Shown here: in pieces, positions 8,476 through 17,749 of the stretch
Position numbering within the stretch: the first letter of the stretch is position 1
How the letters are laid out: the number at the start of each line of letters is the position of its first letter
Assembly: GCA_902625715.1 (NCBI GenBank)
Contig: CACOCP010000001.1
Span: 1 to 64,000, forward strand
DNA: 64,000 bases
Direction: 5' to 3'
From: an uncultured Pelagibacteraceae bacterium
Lineage (GTDB): Bacteria > Pseudomonadota > Alphaproteobacteria > Pelagibacterales > Pelagibacteraceae
The notes under the pieces: model-generated
Told to the model about the DNA's origin: nothing
The model's database searches: none
The model's input: the letters and a program-made list of their open reading frames with translations, nothing else
Position numbers and translations under genes: made by a program

Positions 8476-8759
8476 GAAAATTAATTTTTTTAATCCCTGT
8501 TATTTTTTTAATATTGGCAACAACTTTAACTAAAAACTCAACAAAGCAACTAGATAAAAAAATATTTGAAACAAAAGAAAATATAAGAGCCTTAGAAAAT
8601 CGGCTAGAGCTGGTACTTTTAGATTATAATTTTCTCACTTCTCCAAAAAAATTAATGGAATATCAAACAAAATTTTTTGAAAATAACCTAATTCAATTAA
8701 AAATTAGCAACATTAAAAATTTAGAAGATTTAAATAATAAGATAATAAACAATGAGTGA
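8472..8759 (+). CDS. ftsL: FtsL-like cell division protein
   Basis: FtsL is a small bitopic membrane protein that joins FtsB and FtsQ in the divisome and activates FtsWI. The 95-residue product has one membrane segment at about residues 3-20, followed by a heptad-like charged helix (residues 25-60) with LDKKIFETKENIRALENRLELVLLDYNFLTSP, matching the coiled coil and the conserved L.Y..L element of the family. Sequence identity to FtsL is always low, so the call relies on topology and its position between rsmH and ftsI. It overlaps both neighbours. Confidence 0.8.
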   Translation: MRKLIFLIPVIFLILATTLTKNSTKQLDKKIFETKENIRALENRLELVLLDYNFLTSPKKLMEYQTKFFENNLIQLKISNIKNLEDLNNKIINNE

Positions 8760-10365
8760 ATTTAAGTTTGTTGAAAAGAAATCAAATTTAAAAATCTCCT
8801 TTGAGAGAATTGCTTTTATATTTTTTATTTTTTTTATTATTTCCTTGTTGTTTTCAGCTAAAATTTTATTTCTTAGTTATAATGATCTGCCTGAACAAAA
8901 AATTATAAAAAAAAAAGAAAATTTCAGATCTAGTATTATTGATAGAGAAGGTGATATTTTGGCTAAATCAGTAAGAATAACTAACTTAGGAATAGATCCA
9001 AAGTTAGTTGTCGATAAAAAAAAATTATTATTATCTCTAAAATTATTATTTCCTAATAAAGACTTCAAAGATCAAATAAATGGAAAAAAATTTTTTTATG
9101 TAAAAAAAAAAATATCACCAGAAAAATTAGAAGCAGTTTTAAAATTAGGAGAAAAGGCATTTAGATTAGAAGAAAAAATTGCAAGGGTGTATCCAAACGG
9201 AGAATTATTTAGCCATATTATTGGTCAAATAGATAATGATAATAATGGTATATCTGGATTAGAAAAAAGTTTTGATTATGAGTTAAGGTCTTCAAAGGAG
9301 GCTTTAAAACTTACTGTTGATAAAGAACTGCAATACTTAATTAGAGAAGAGCTGGCAAAGGCTGAAGATATTTTCAAAAACGTTGGAAGTGCAGCAATAT
9401 TAATGAATATTCATAATGGAGAAATACTATCAATGATTTCTCTTCCAGATTTTGATTTAAACAAAAGAAAAAATCTTGAGGATTTAAAATATATAAATAG
9501 AGCAACGAAGGGAGTTTATGAACTTGGATCAGTTTTTAAAACATTCACTTTAGCTGCTGGAATAAATTATGATGTAGTTAGCCCAGAAACGGAATTTACC
9601 AATCTAAAAAAAAAAATTACTTGTAATAAAAATTCTATAGAGGAGTATGACAATAAAATTCCTTCAAATTTAACCGCAGAAGAAATTTTAATAAGATCTG
9701 GAAATATAGGATCAGTTCGCATCGCCCAAAAGGTAGGAATAGATAATTTTGAGGATTTTTTAGTAAAAATTGGAATATTAAACCAACTTACATTTGATAC
9801 GGATGAAATTGGAACTACACAAATTGGAAAATGGGGTAAATGTAAACTTGCTACAGTTGCATTTGGACATGGTATAGCTACTACACTTTTACAACTCACA
9901 AAAGGTTACTCAATTGTTACTAATGGTGGATACGAAATAAATCCGACATTGATTAAAAAAAAATATGAAAACGATAAAATAAGATTAATCAATCAAGATG
10001 TTTCAAATCTTATTAATCCAATATTAAGAAAAATAGTATCAACAAAAGAGGGAACAGCTGGATTTGCAAATGTAGCTGGGTTTGAAGTTGGAGGAAAAAC
10101 AGGTACTGCTGATCAACCAGCAGATGGGGAATATTCAAAAAAAAAAATAAATACTTTTGCTTCTGTTTTCCCTGCCTCAGATCCAAAGTTTGCTTTAGTG
10201 GTAATGTTAGATGAACCAAAACCAAATAAAGAGTTTGTTTATAATTATAGAGATGGAAGACAACCTTATAAAGGAAATTGGAGAAACACCGCTGGATGGA
10301 CTACCGTTTGGGTTACAGGTCAAATAATTGATAAAATTGGGCCAATTTTAGCCACAAAATATTAA
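8752..10365 (+). CDS. ftsI: Septal peptidoglycan transpeptidase FtsI (PBP3)
   Basis: Class B penicillin-binding protein that crosslinks septal peptidoglycan together with FtsW. The 537-residue product has one N-terminal membrane segment (about residues 18-40), the dimerisation/pedestal domain, and the transpeptidase domain. The active-site motifs are SVFK with the catalytic Ser near residue 260, SGN near 315 and KTGTA near 449. It overlaps ftsL by 8 bases and is 8 bases ahead of the murE-murF fusion. Two 11-base A runs lie in the coding region (9102-9112 and 9606-9616). Confidence 0.96.
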   Translation: MSEFKFVEKKSNLKISFERIAFIFFIFFIISLLFSAKILFLSYNDLPEQKIIKKKENFRSSIIDREGDILAKSVRITNLGIDPKLVVDKKKLLLSLKLLFPNKDFKDQINGKKFFYVKKKISPEKLEAVLKLGEKAFRLEEKIARVYPNGELFSHIIGQIDNDNNGISGLEKSFDYELRSSKEALKLTVDKELQYLIREELAKAEDIFKNVGSAAILMNIHNGEILSMISLPDFDLNKRKNLEDLKYINRATKGVYELGSVFKTFTLAAGINYDVVSPETEFTNLKKKITCNKNSIEEYDNKIPSNLTAEEILIRSGNIGSVRIAQKVGIDNFEDFLVKIGILNQLTFDTDEIGTTQIGKWGKCKLATVAFGHGIATTLLQLTKGYSIVTNGGYEINPTLIKKKYENDKIRLINQDVSNLINPILRKIVSTKEGTAGFANVAGFEVGGKTGTADQPADGEYSKKKINTFASVFPASDPKFALVVMLDEPKPNKEFVYNYRDGRQPYKGNWRNTAGWTTVWVTGQIIDKIGPILATKY

Positions 10366-10373
10366 GAGCGTAA

Positions 10374-13196
10374 ATGATGTTACTTAAAGATTATCTTCCA
10401 AATATAAATAAAAAATTTAAAAATTTAAATTTCTCAGGCTTAGCATTTAATTCGAAAGAGGTAAAAAAAAATTACATATTTATTGCAATTAAAGGAGATA
10501 GGTTTGATGGAAACAATTATATAAATGATGCAATCAAAAATGGCGCAAAAATTATTATTTCTTCAAAATTTAAAGATCAAATTAAAAATAATATTATTTA
10601 TTTAAAACAAAAAAATCCAAGACAAATTTTGTCTCATTTGTCTTCACAAATTTTTAAAAAAAAACCACAAAATCTAATTGCTGTTACAGGTACTAATGGA
10701 AAAACTTCAATTGCAAATTTTTATTATCAAATTTTAAAAAAAAACAAAAAAAAGGTAGCATCTTTCGGTACCCTTGGAATTAGCGGAAAGAAAAAAATCG
10801 AAAACACATCAAATACTACTTTTGATCCAATAAAAATTGGAAAGAATTTAAATTATTTAGAAAAAAAAAAAATTAATAATGTGATATTAGAAGCATCAAG
10901 TCATGGGTTAAAACAACATCGGCTTGATGGATTAAAATTTGACGTTGGAATATTTACAAATCTAAGCAGAGATCATTTAGATTATCACAAAACCTTAAAA
11001 GATTATTTAAATGCAAAATTAATTTTGTTTAAGAAATTGATGAAAAAAGGATCTTTTGCGATTTTTGATGAAGACATAAAATATGCAAAAATTTTAAAAA
11101 ATATTTGTAAAAAAAATAAAATTAAAAAATTTACAATTGGAGAATTAAATGGCGACTTATTAATTGAAAAATATTCTATCATTGATAACAAACAAGAATT
11201 AACATTTTCATTTAATAAAAAAAAATATAATTTAAAAACTCAATTGATTGGCAAGATCCAAATTAAAAATCTTTTAATGTCAATTCTAGCCGCACATAAA
11301 AGTAATATAAAATTGGATAATATTCTTAAATCTGTAGAAAATATTAAAGCTGTACCAGGTCGTTTTGAAGAAATTGGGAATTTTAAAAATAATTCAATAG
11401 CTATTTTAGATTATGCTCACACACCTGATGCTCTTAAGACCTGTGTTTTAAACATTAAAGAGCAGTTTAAACATCGAAAAGTAAATTTAGTTTTTGGTTG
11501 CGGGGGAGATAGGGATAAACCAAAGAGATCAATTATGGGCAAAATTGCTAATGATTTGTGTGATAAAATATATTTAACTGACGACAATCCTAGAACAGAA
11601 AGTCCAAAAAAAATAAGAAACAATATCAAAGGTAAGATTTTAAAATCAAAATTAGTTGAAATTCCTTCAAGAAAAAAAGCAATTGAAAAGGCAATAAAAG
11701 ATTTAAGATCTGATGAGATATTGATTGTGGCAGGGAAAGGTCACGAAAATTACCAAGAATACAAAACTAAGAAATTTTTTTCAGATAAAGCTTGTATGAT
11801 TGATGCTATTCATAAAAAAAATAAAAAATTATCTAAGAATTTAAAGGTAAATATCATTAATGAATACTTAAATATAAAAATTAATAATAACTTTTTAATT
11901 AATAAAGCATCTATTAATTCAAAAGATATAAAAAAAAATAATATTTTTTTTGGTATTAAAGGAAAGAATATTGATGGAAACAAGTTTGCCGATGAAGCTC
12001 TTAAGAAAAAAGCATCTATTTGTATATTAGAAAAAAATTATTCAAAAAAAAATCCAAGAAAAATATTTGTAAAAGATACACTTAAAACTTTTTCAAATTT
12101 ATCATGTATAATACGCAAATCATTAGGAACACCCATTGTCGCAATTACAGGATCTGCTGGTAAAACTTCTTTAAAAGAACTAATTGGTCAGAGTCTTAAT
12201 ACTTTAATACCAACTTCATATTCAAAAAAATCATTCAACAATCAATATGGAGTTCCATTGTCGTTATTTAATATTGATATGAAGCATAAAATTGGAGTAT
12301 TTGAAATTGGAATGGATAAGAAAGGTGAAATTCAAAAGTTGTCTAATTTAATCCGACCAGATATTGGAGTAATAACAAATATATCTTATGCTCATATTAA
12401 AAACTTTAATTCAATTAAGGGAATTGCAGAAGCAAAAGCCGAAATTATAAAAAATATCACTAGTGGAGGTAGGATCATTTTAAATGCAGATGATGTTTTT
12501 TATAATTTTTTTAAAGAGAGGGCATTAAATAGAGGATTAAAGATAATTTCATTTAGTATTAAAAATAAATCAGATTTTCAATTTATAGATAATAAAAAAA
12601 ATAGAATAAAAAAAATTCTTGAAATAAAATCAAATAATAAAAAATATAAATTTAAAATAAATAAAGATTTATATAATTATAAGCTTAATTTAGCAGCAGC
12701 CATTGCAGTGATTTCAAATTTCGTAAAAATCGATAAATTAAATAACAATATATTCAAGGATTACATTCATCCATCAGGCAGAGGTAACCTAAAAAAAATT
12801 AAAATTAAAAAAAAGACAATCCAATTAATTGATGAAAGCTATAATTCAAACCCATTATCACTGAAATTTTCTATTGAAAAATTTGATAAAATTCAAACAC
12901 GAAATGCTAAATATTTGCTGCTCGGAGATATGTTAGAGCTTGGTAAATTTTCAAAAAAATTGCACTCTGATATTGCAAGTAATATTAATAAAACTCAAAT
13001 ATCCAAAGTATATGTCTATGGCAAAGATATCATTTATACTTTCAACAAATTAAGAACACAAAAGAAAGGCAAAATCTTTAAATCTAATAGTCAAATATTA
13101 AGATTTATAAATAATGAAATTAATAATAATGATTATCTTATGGTGAAAGGATCAAATTCAACTGGATTAAACGAAATAATAAAAAAATTAAATTAA
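10374..13196 (+). CDS. murEF: Fused MurE-MurF: UDP-MurNAc-tripeptide synthetase / D-Ala-D-Ala adding ligase
   Basis: A single 940-residue frame joins two consecutive Mur ligases. Residues 1 to about 478 are MurE: P-loop VTGTNGKTS near 106, and DDNPR at 403-407, the signature for meso-diaminopimelate addition. Residues about 485-940 are MurF: its own N-terminal substrate domain (SINSKDIKKNNIFFGIKG), P-loop ITGSAGKTSLKE near 592, NNQYGVPLSL, and the C-terminal DESYNSNPLSLKFSIE. No stop or new start with a ribosome site separates the halves. The product should perform two sequential cytoplasmic steps in muropeptide synthesis. A 12-base A run sits at 10861-10872 in the MurE half. Confidence 0.96.
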   Translation: MMLLKDYLPNINKKFKNLNFSGLAFNSKEVKKNYIFIAIKGDRFDGNNYINDAIKNGAKIIISSKFKDQIKNNIIYLKQKNPRQILSHLSSQIFKKKPQNLIAVTGTNGKTSIANFYYQILKKNKKKVASFGTLGISGKKKIENTSNTTFDPIKIGKNLNYLEKKKINNVILEASSHGLKQHRLDGLKFDVGIFTNLSRDHLDYHKTLKDYLNAKLILFKKLMKKGSFAIFDEDIKYAKILKNICKKNKIKKFTIGELNGDLLIEKYSIIDNKQELTFSFNKKKYNLKTQLIGKIQIKNLLMSILAAHKSNIKLDNILKSVENIKAVPGRFEEIGNFKNNSIAILDYAHTPDALKTCVLNIKEQFKHRKVNLVFGCGGDRDKPKRSIMGKIANDLCDKIYLTDDNPRTESPKKIRNNIKGKILKSKLVEIPSRKKAIEKAIKDLRSDEILIVAGKGHENYQEYKTKKFFSDKACMIDAIHKKNKKLSKNLKVNIINEYLNIKINNNFLINKASINSKDIKKNNIFFGIKGKNIDGNKFADEALKKKASICILEKNYSKKNPRKIFVKDTLKTFSNLSCIIRKSLGTPIVAITGSAGKTSLKELIGQSLNTLIPTSYSKKSFNNQYGVPLSLFNIDMKHKIGVFEIGMDKKGEIQKLSNLIRPDIGVITNISYAHIKNFNSIKGIAEAKAEIIKNITSGGRIILNADDVFYNFFKERALNRGLKIISFSIKNKSDFQFIDNKKNRIKKILEIKSNNKKYKFKINKDLYNYKLNLAAAIAVISNFVKIDKLNNNIFKDYIHPSGRGNLKKIKIKKKTIQLIDESYNSNPLSLKFSIEKFDKIQTRNAKYLLLGDMLELGKFSKKLHSDIASNINKTQISKVYVYGKDIIYTFNKLRTQKKGKIFKSNSQILRFINNEINNNDYLMVKGSNSTGLNEIIKKLN

Positions 13197-13199
13197 TTT

Positions 13200-14285
13200 A
13201 TGCTTTATATTTTATTTTCAAATTTAGTTGATACTTTTAGTTTTTTTAATGTCTTTAAATATCTGACTGTCCGAACAGGATTATCAATGTTTACAGCGAT
13301 GATAGTAGTATTTATAGCTGGTGGACCATTTATAAGATATTTCTCATCAAAAAAAATACACAATCCGATCCGAGATGATGGACCAGATGAACATATAGTA
13401 AAAAAAATTGGAACACCTACAATGGGAGGGTTATTAATATTGTTTGGTGTTTTTTCGGGTGTCCTTTTGTGGGGAGATTTATCAAATCCTTATAATTGGT
13501 TTCTTATTTATATTGCTGGTACTTTTGGACTGTTAGGTGCCTATGATGATTACAAAAAAATAAAATTTAACAACTCAAGTGGCGTTTCTTCTAAATTTAA
13601 AATTTCTATTCAGATATTTTTAGCAGTTGTTGGGATATTAATTTTATATTATTCAGGTGTATCAGATGAAATAGAAAATCTATATTTTCCATTTTTAAAA
13701 AATTTAGTTATTAATTTAGGCTGGTTTTTTATACCATTTTATATTTTTGTACTTGTAGGCTCATCTAATGCTGTGAACTTAACCGATGGTTTAGATGGCT
13801 TAGCAACAGTTCCAGTGATACTTGTAGCCTCATGCTTTGCTTTGATAAGCTATGTTTCTGGAAATATGGTTTTTTCAGGTTATTTGCAAATTCCTTACAT
13901 AGAGGGTGTTGGAGAGGCCTCAATATTTTGTGGCGCAATAATAGGAGCGTGCCTCGGTTTTCTTTGGTTTAATGCACCACCTGCAAAAATTTTTATGGGT
14001 GACACTGGGTCACTTTCTTTAGGCGGGTCATTAGGGGCTGTTGGAATAATAACAAAACACGAAATTGTTTTAGCTATTACAGGTGGTTTGTTTGTTTTGG
14101 AGGCTATATCAGTAATTGTGCAAGTTATTTCATTTAAATTGACTGGAAAAAGAATTTTTAGAATGGCTCCAATACATCATCATTTTGAGAAAAAAGGATG
14201 GCCAGAGTCAACTGTTGTAATTAGATTTTGGATTATATCTATAATTTTAGCATTAATTGGAATTGCAACCCTAAAATTAAGATAA
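13200..14285 (+). CDS. mraY: Phospho-N-acetylmuramoyl-pentapeptide transferase MraY
   Basis: Integral membrane enzyme that transfers phospho-MurNAc-pentapeptide to undecaprenyl phosphate, forming lipid I. The 361-residue product has about ten membrane segments and the family motifs GTPTMGG near residue 75, GAYDDYKK near 113, NLTDGLDGLA near 193, NAPPAKIFMGDTGSLSLG near 260 and APIHHHFEKKGWPE near 322. Length is typical. It starts 3 bases after the murEF stop, and its stop shares one base with the murD start. Confidence 0.97.
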   Translation: MLYILFSNLVDTFSFFNVFKYLTVRTGLSMFTAMIVVFIAGGPFIRYFSSKKIHNPIRDDGPDEHIVKKIGTPTMGGLLILFGVFSGVLLWGDLSNPYNWFLIYIAGTFGLLGAYDDYKKIKFNNSSGVSSKFKISIQIFLAVVGILILYYSGVSDEIENLYFPFLKNLVINLGWFFIPFYIFVLVGSSNAVNLTDGLDGLATVPVILVASCFALISYVSGNMVFSGYLQIPYIEGVGEASIFCGAIIGACLGFLWFNAPPAKIFMGDTGSLSLGGSLGAVGIITKHEIVLAITGGLFVLEAISVIVQVISFKLTGKRIFRMAPIHHHFEKKGWPESTVVIRFWIISIILALIGIATLKLR

Positions 14286-15583
14286 TGATATTAAAAGAAA
14301 ATTTTTTTTTTAAAAAAAAAATTTTAATTTATGGATTAGGAAAATCTGGAAGTGCTTGTTTTGACTTTTTAAATAGAAATAATAACCTCTTAGTTTTTGA
14401 TGATAATTTTTCTATAAAAAATAAAAAATATATTAATTACTTTTTTTCTCCAGATAGAATAAAAAAAATAAATTTTGATTATATTTTTTTAAGCCCTGGA
14501 ATTGATATAAATAACTGTGTTTTATCTAAGTTTTTAAAAAAAAATAAAAATAAAATAATTAGTGAATTAGATATTTTTTATAAAACATATCCAAAATTAA
14601 ATAAAATTACAATTACAGGAACAAATGGAAAATCAACTACATCTAAATTAATTTACGAAGTTTTAAAATACCATAAAAAAGATGTTAGATTAGTGGGAAA
14701 TATTGGAAATCCAATTTTAAAAGAAAAAAATTTAAAAAAAAACACAATTTTTGTTATTGAGGCTTCATCCTATCAAATCGACTACAGTAAATATTTTGAA
14801 ACTAATATAGCTCTAATTTTGAATATAGCCCCTGATCATTTAGAAAGACATAAAACTTTTCAAAATTATATAAATGCTAAATTAAAATTAATAAAAAAAC
14901 AGAGCAAAAAATCAATTGCGCTTATCGAACAAAATAATAGACTAATTAGAGATATTTTGAAATCGCAAAAGGTTAAATCTAAAATAAAATATGTAGACTT
15001 TAAAGAATATAACAGCTTTTATAAAAAAATAAATAATAATTATTTTAAAAATTTATCAAATATAAAAAATTTATCATTTGTTTTAAAGCTTTCTAATATC
15101 TTAAAACTTGATAAATCAAAAATTTTAAAAGTAGTAAATAGTTTCAAAGGATTAAATTATAGACAACAGATTGTTTATAATAAAAAAAAATTTTTGATAA
15201 TTAATGACTCAAAATCAACATCATTTTCATCAACAGTGCCATTGTTACAATCATACGAAAATATCTATTGGATTTTAGGCGGTTTAGCAAAGAAGGGTGA
15301 TAAACTAAATTTAAATAAAAAATATTTTAAGAAAATAAAAGCTTATGTCTATGGAACTAACAAAGCATTTTTTTTAAATGTATTGAAAAATAAATGCAGA
15401 TTGTATTCATCAAAAAATCTAAAGGATATTCTTTCTAAATTATTTTTAGATATTAAAAAAAATAAAAATGGAAAAAAAACTATTTTATTCAGCCCTGCAG
15501 CAGCTTCATTTGATCAGTTTAAAAATTTTGAGGAAAGAGGAAGATATTTTAATCAACTGCTTAAAAAATATATAAATGCATAG
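14285..15583 (+). CDS. murD: UDP-N-acetylmuramoylalanine--D-glutamate ligase MurD
   Basis: Adds D-glutamate to UDP-MurNAc-L-alanine in the cytoplasm. The frame is open from 14228, but the ATG at 14285 is preferred because it overlaps the mraY stop by one base (TAATG) and starts just before the Rossmann-like domain (ILIYGLGKSG). This gives 432 residues, normal for MurD. The P-loop ITGTNGKSTTS is near residue 110, followed by SSYQIDY and NIAPDHLERH, and the C-terminal domain has SKSTS and LFSPAAASFDQF. Codons 5-14 lie inside a perfect A/T palindrome (14298-14325). Confidence 0.95.
   Translation: MILKENFFFKKKILIYGLGKSGSACFDFLNRNNNLLVFDDNFSIKNKKYINYFFSPDRIKKINFDYIFLSPGIDINNCVLSKFLKKNKNKIISELDIFYKTYPKLNKITITGTNGKSTTSKLIYEVLKYHKKDVRLVGNIGNPILKEKNLKKNTIFVIEASSYQIDYSKYFETNIALILNIAPDHLERHKTFQNYINAKLKLIKKQSKKSIALIEQNNRLIRDILKSQKVKSKIKYVDFKEYNSFYKKINNNYFKNLSNIKNLSFVLKLSNILKLDKSKILKVVNSFKGLNYRQQIVYNKKKFLIINDSKSTSFSSTVPLLQSYENIYWILGGLAKKGDKLNLNKKYFKKIKAYVYGTNKAFFLNVLKNKCRLYSSKNLKDILSKLFLDIKKNKNGKKTILFSPAAASFDQFKNFEERGRYFNQLLKKYINA
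14298..14325. repeat. 28-bp perfect palindrome of homopolymer runs (A4-T10-A10-T4) at the 5' end of murD
   Basis: The stretch reads four A, ten T, ten A, four T, so it is exactly self-complementary. It encodes Asn-Phe-Phe-Phe-Lys-Lys-Lys-Ile within the first 15 codons of murD, 13 bases after the start codon. In RNA the U10 and A10 runs could pair into a hairpin; in DNA the run is likely curved and prone to polymerase slippage. Confidence 0.9.
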
Positions 15584-16688
15584 ATTTTTTGAAAATTTTT
15601 ATGATTGGTGGAAGAACATAGATAAATTTATCCTTTTTCTTATTTCAGTTTTATTTTTTTTAGGTCTTTTCTTCTCTTTAGTATCGACATCTTTAATTGC
15701 TTCTGACAAACTTGATACGAACTCATATTACTTTTTTATCAAACACTTAATATTTATTGGGTTGGGAGCTTCAATACTATTTTTTCTCTCAATTTTAAAA
15801 GAAGATATCTTGATTAAAATCTCATTAATTCTTTTTTTTATCACACTAGTGTTTCTTTTAATGGTTCCATTTGTGGGTATAGAAGTAAAAGGATCAAAAA
15901 GATGGCTTGATTTAGGGGTTTTACCACGCTTTCAACCTATAGAATTGTTAAAACCATACTTTATAGTTTTTGTCTCAATTATGCTCTGTTTAAATAAAAA
16001 TATTTTTTACAAATATTTATTAAGTGGCATTGTTCTTTTGCCAGTTATACTTCTTTTAATCTCACAGCCCGATCTTGGCCAGACGTTATTAATTACCATG
16101 GTATGGTTAACACTAATATTTGTTTCAGGAATAAACATATATTTATTCTTTTTGTTTTTTATTTTTACAATATCAATATCAACATATTTAATATTTTTTG
16201 TATCAAAGTTTGAATACATAAAAATAAGACTTTTATCTTTTTTAAATACTAGTAGTGGAAATAATTACCAAGCGGATCGAGCAAGTGATGCAATTTCTGG
16301 TGGAGGATTTTTTGGTAGAGGGATCGGTGAAGGAACATTAAATTCAAAAGTTCCTGAAGCGCACACGGATTATATAATCTCTGTTATATCAGAAGAGTTT
16401 GGAGCTATTATTGTAATTTTGATAATGATTTTATATTTAGTCTTCTCTTATAATGTGATCAAAAAAATTAATAATTCTATTTCAGAAAAAAATAAATTAA
16501 TATTAATTGGATGTGTAACATTGATATTGTTGCAAACATTTGTACATGTTGGAGTAAATATTAGATTGTTGCCTACTACTGGTATGACTCTGCCATTTTT
16601 AAGTTATGGTGGCTCATCTATAATTAGTACAGCTTTAGTTTCAGGTATAATACTTAACTTAACAAAAAGAAGATTGTCAGAAGTATGA
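15576..16688 (+). CDS. ftsW: SEDS peptidoglycan glycosyltransferase FtsW
   Basis: Membrane glycosyltransferase that polymerises septal glycan strands from lipid II in partnership with FtsI. The 370-residue product has about ten membrane segments and the SEDS motifs GSKRWLDLGVLPRFQPIELLKPYFI near residue 107, ISQPDLGQTLLI near 161, and GGGFFGRGIGEG, PEAHTDYIISVISEEFG and LPFLSYGGSSIIS toward the C-terminus. RodA is the main alternative, but the dcw location supports FtsW. It overlaps murD by 8 bases and murG by 4. Confidence 0.95.
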   Translation: MHRFFENFYDWWKNIDKFILFLISVLFFLGLFFSLVSTSLIASDKLDTNSYYFFIKHLIFIGLGASILFFLSILKEDILIKISLILFFITLVFLLMVPFVGIEVKGSKRWLDLGVLPRFQPIELLKPYFIVFVSIMLCLNKNIFYKYLLSGIVLLPVILLLISQPDLGQTLLITMVWLTLIFVSGINIYLFFLFFIFTISISTYLIFFVSKFEYIKIRLLSFLNTSSGNNYQADRASDAISGGGFFGRGIGEGTLNSKVPEAHTDYIISVISEEFGAIIVILIMILYLVFSYNVIKKINNSISEKNKLILIGCVTLILLQTFVHVGVNIRLLPTTGMTLPFLSYGGSSIISTALVSGIILNLTKRRLSEV

Positions 16689-17749
16689 AAAAAATTTTAA
16701 TCGTAACGGGTGGCTCAGGTGGCCATGTAATACCCGCTCTTACAATTTTTGATCATTTAAAAAATAATTTTGATGCTCGTATAGCCACAGATGAAAGGGG
16801 TACTAAATTTATAAATAAACAAGATTACGAATATAATTTAATAAAAGTACCAAATTTATTTAGTAATATTTGGTCTCTACCATTTAAATTATTTAAATTT
16901 ATTTATGTAATGTTCGAGTCATATAATTACTTAAAAAAAAATAATATAAGCAAAATTATAAGCACAGGTGGGTATATGTCCTTTCCATTTTGCTTTGCAT
17001 CTTTATTTTTAAATTGTGAGATTTTTTTATTTGAACCAAATAGTGTGATTGGACGGTCAAATAAATATATGATTAAAATTGCAAAAAAGATTTTATGTTA
17101 CGATAAAAACTTGAAATTATTTCCCAAAAAATATTTTGGTAAAATTGCATTGATTGCTCCAATTTTGAGAAAACAAATTTATGAAGCAGAAAAAAATCCT
17201 CAGCATTTACAAAAAAAAGTTATTAAAATTTTAATAGTTGGAGGAAGTCAAGGATCTATTTTTTTTGATAAACAAATAACAAAATACATTTTGGAGTTAT
17301 CAAAAGAACTAAACATTGCAGTTAAGCAACAAGTTTTAAATATAAATGAAAGAAAAAGAATTAATGATTATTATGAAAAATCTAATTTTAAATATGATTT
17401 ATTTGATTTTGATGAAAATCTTCATACAAAAATTAATGATATAGATATCGCAATCACAAGATCAGGTGCTTCTGCAATTGCAGAATTAGCACATTTAAAC
17501 ATACCTTTTTTAGCAATACCTTTCCCATTTGCTAAAGATAATCATCAATTTTATAACGCCAAGGTATACGAGGAAAATAATTGTTGTTGGTTAATAAAAC
17601 AAAACGATCTTAACAGCATAAATTTTATAAATTTATTTAAAGATAAGAAAGATCATGAAGAAAAAAAAAATAATTTATCAAAAATTACTAACCAAAACAG
17701 CTGGAATAATGTAAATAAAAAATTGATAGACCTTATCAATGAAAATTAA
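16685..17749 (+). CDS. murG: UDP-GlcNAc:lipid I N-acetylglucosaminyltransferase MurG
   Basis: Peripheral membrane GT28 enzyme that adds GlcNAc to lipid I, giving lipid II. The 354-residue product has the glycine-rich first loop TGGSGGHVIPAL at residues 8-19, GGYMSFPFCFA near 98, the second glycine loop GGSQGS near 185, and the UDP-GlcNAc-binding SGASAIAELAHLNIPFLAIPFPFAKDNHQFYNA near 258-290. Length is typical. The start overlaps the ftsW stop (ATGA), and the end overlaps murC by 11 bases. Confidence 0.96.
   Translation: MKKILIVTGGSGGHVIPALTIFDHLKNNFDARIATDERGTKFINKQDYEYNLIKVPNLFSNIWSLPFKLFKFIYVMFESYNYLKKNNISKIISTGGYMSFPFCFASLFLNCEIFLFEPNSVIGRSNKYMIKIAKKILCYDKNLKLFPKKYFGKIALIAPILRKQIYEAEKNPQHLQKKVIKILIVGGSQGSIFFDKQITKYILELSKELNIAVKQQVLNINERKRINDYYEKSNFKYDLFDFDENLHTKINDIDIAITRSGASAIAELAHLNIPFLAIPFPFAKDNHQFYNAKVYEENNCCWLIKQNDLNSINFINLFKDKKDHEEKKNNLSKITNQNSWNNVNKKLIDLINEN

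Noticed and set aside
14228-14284. Longer N-terminus for murD inside mraY
   Set aside because: The ATG at 14285 overlaps the mraY stop in the coupled fashion seen across the cluster and begins right before the MurD core.
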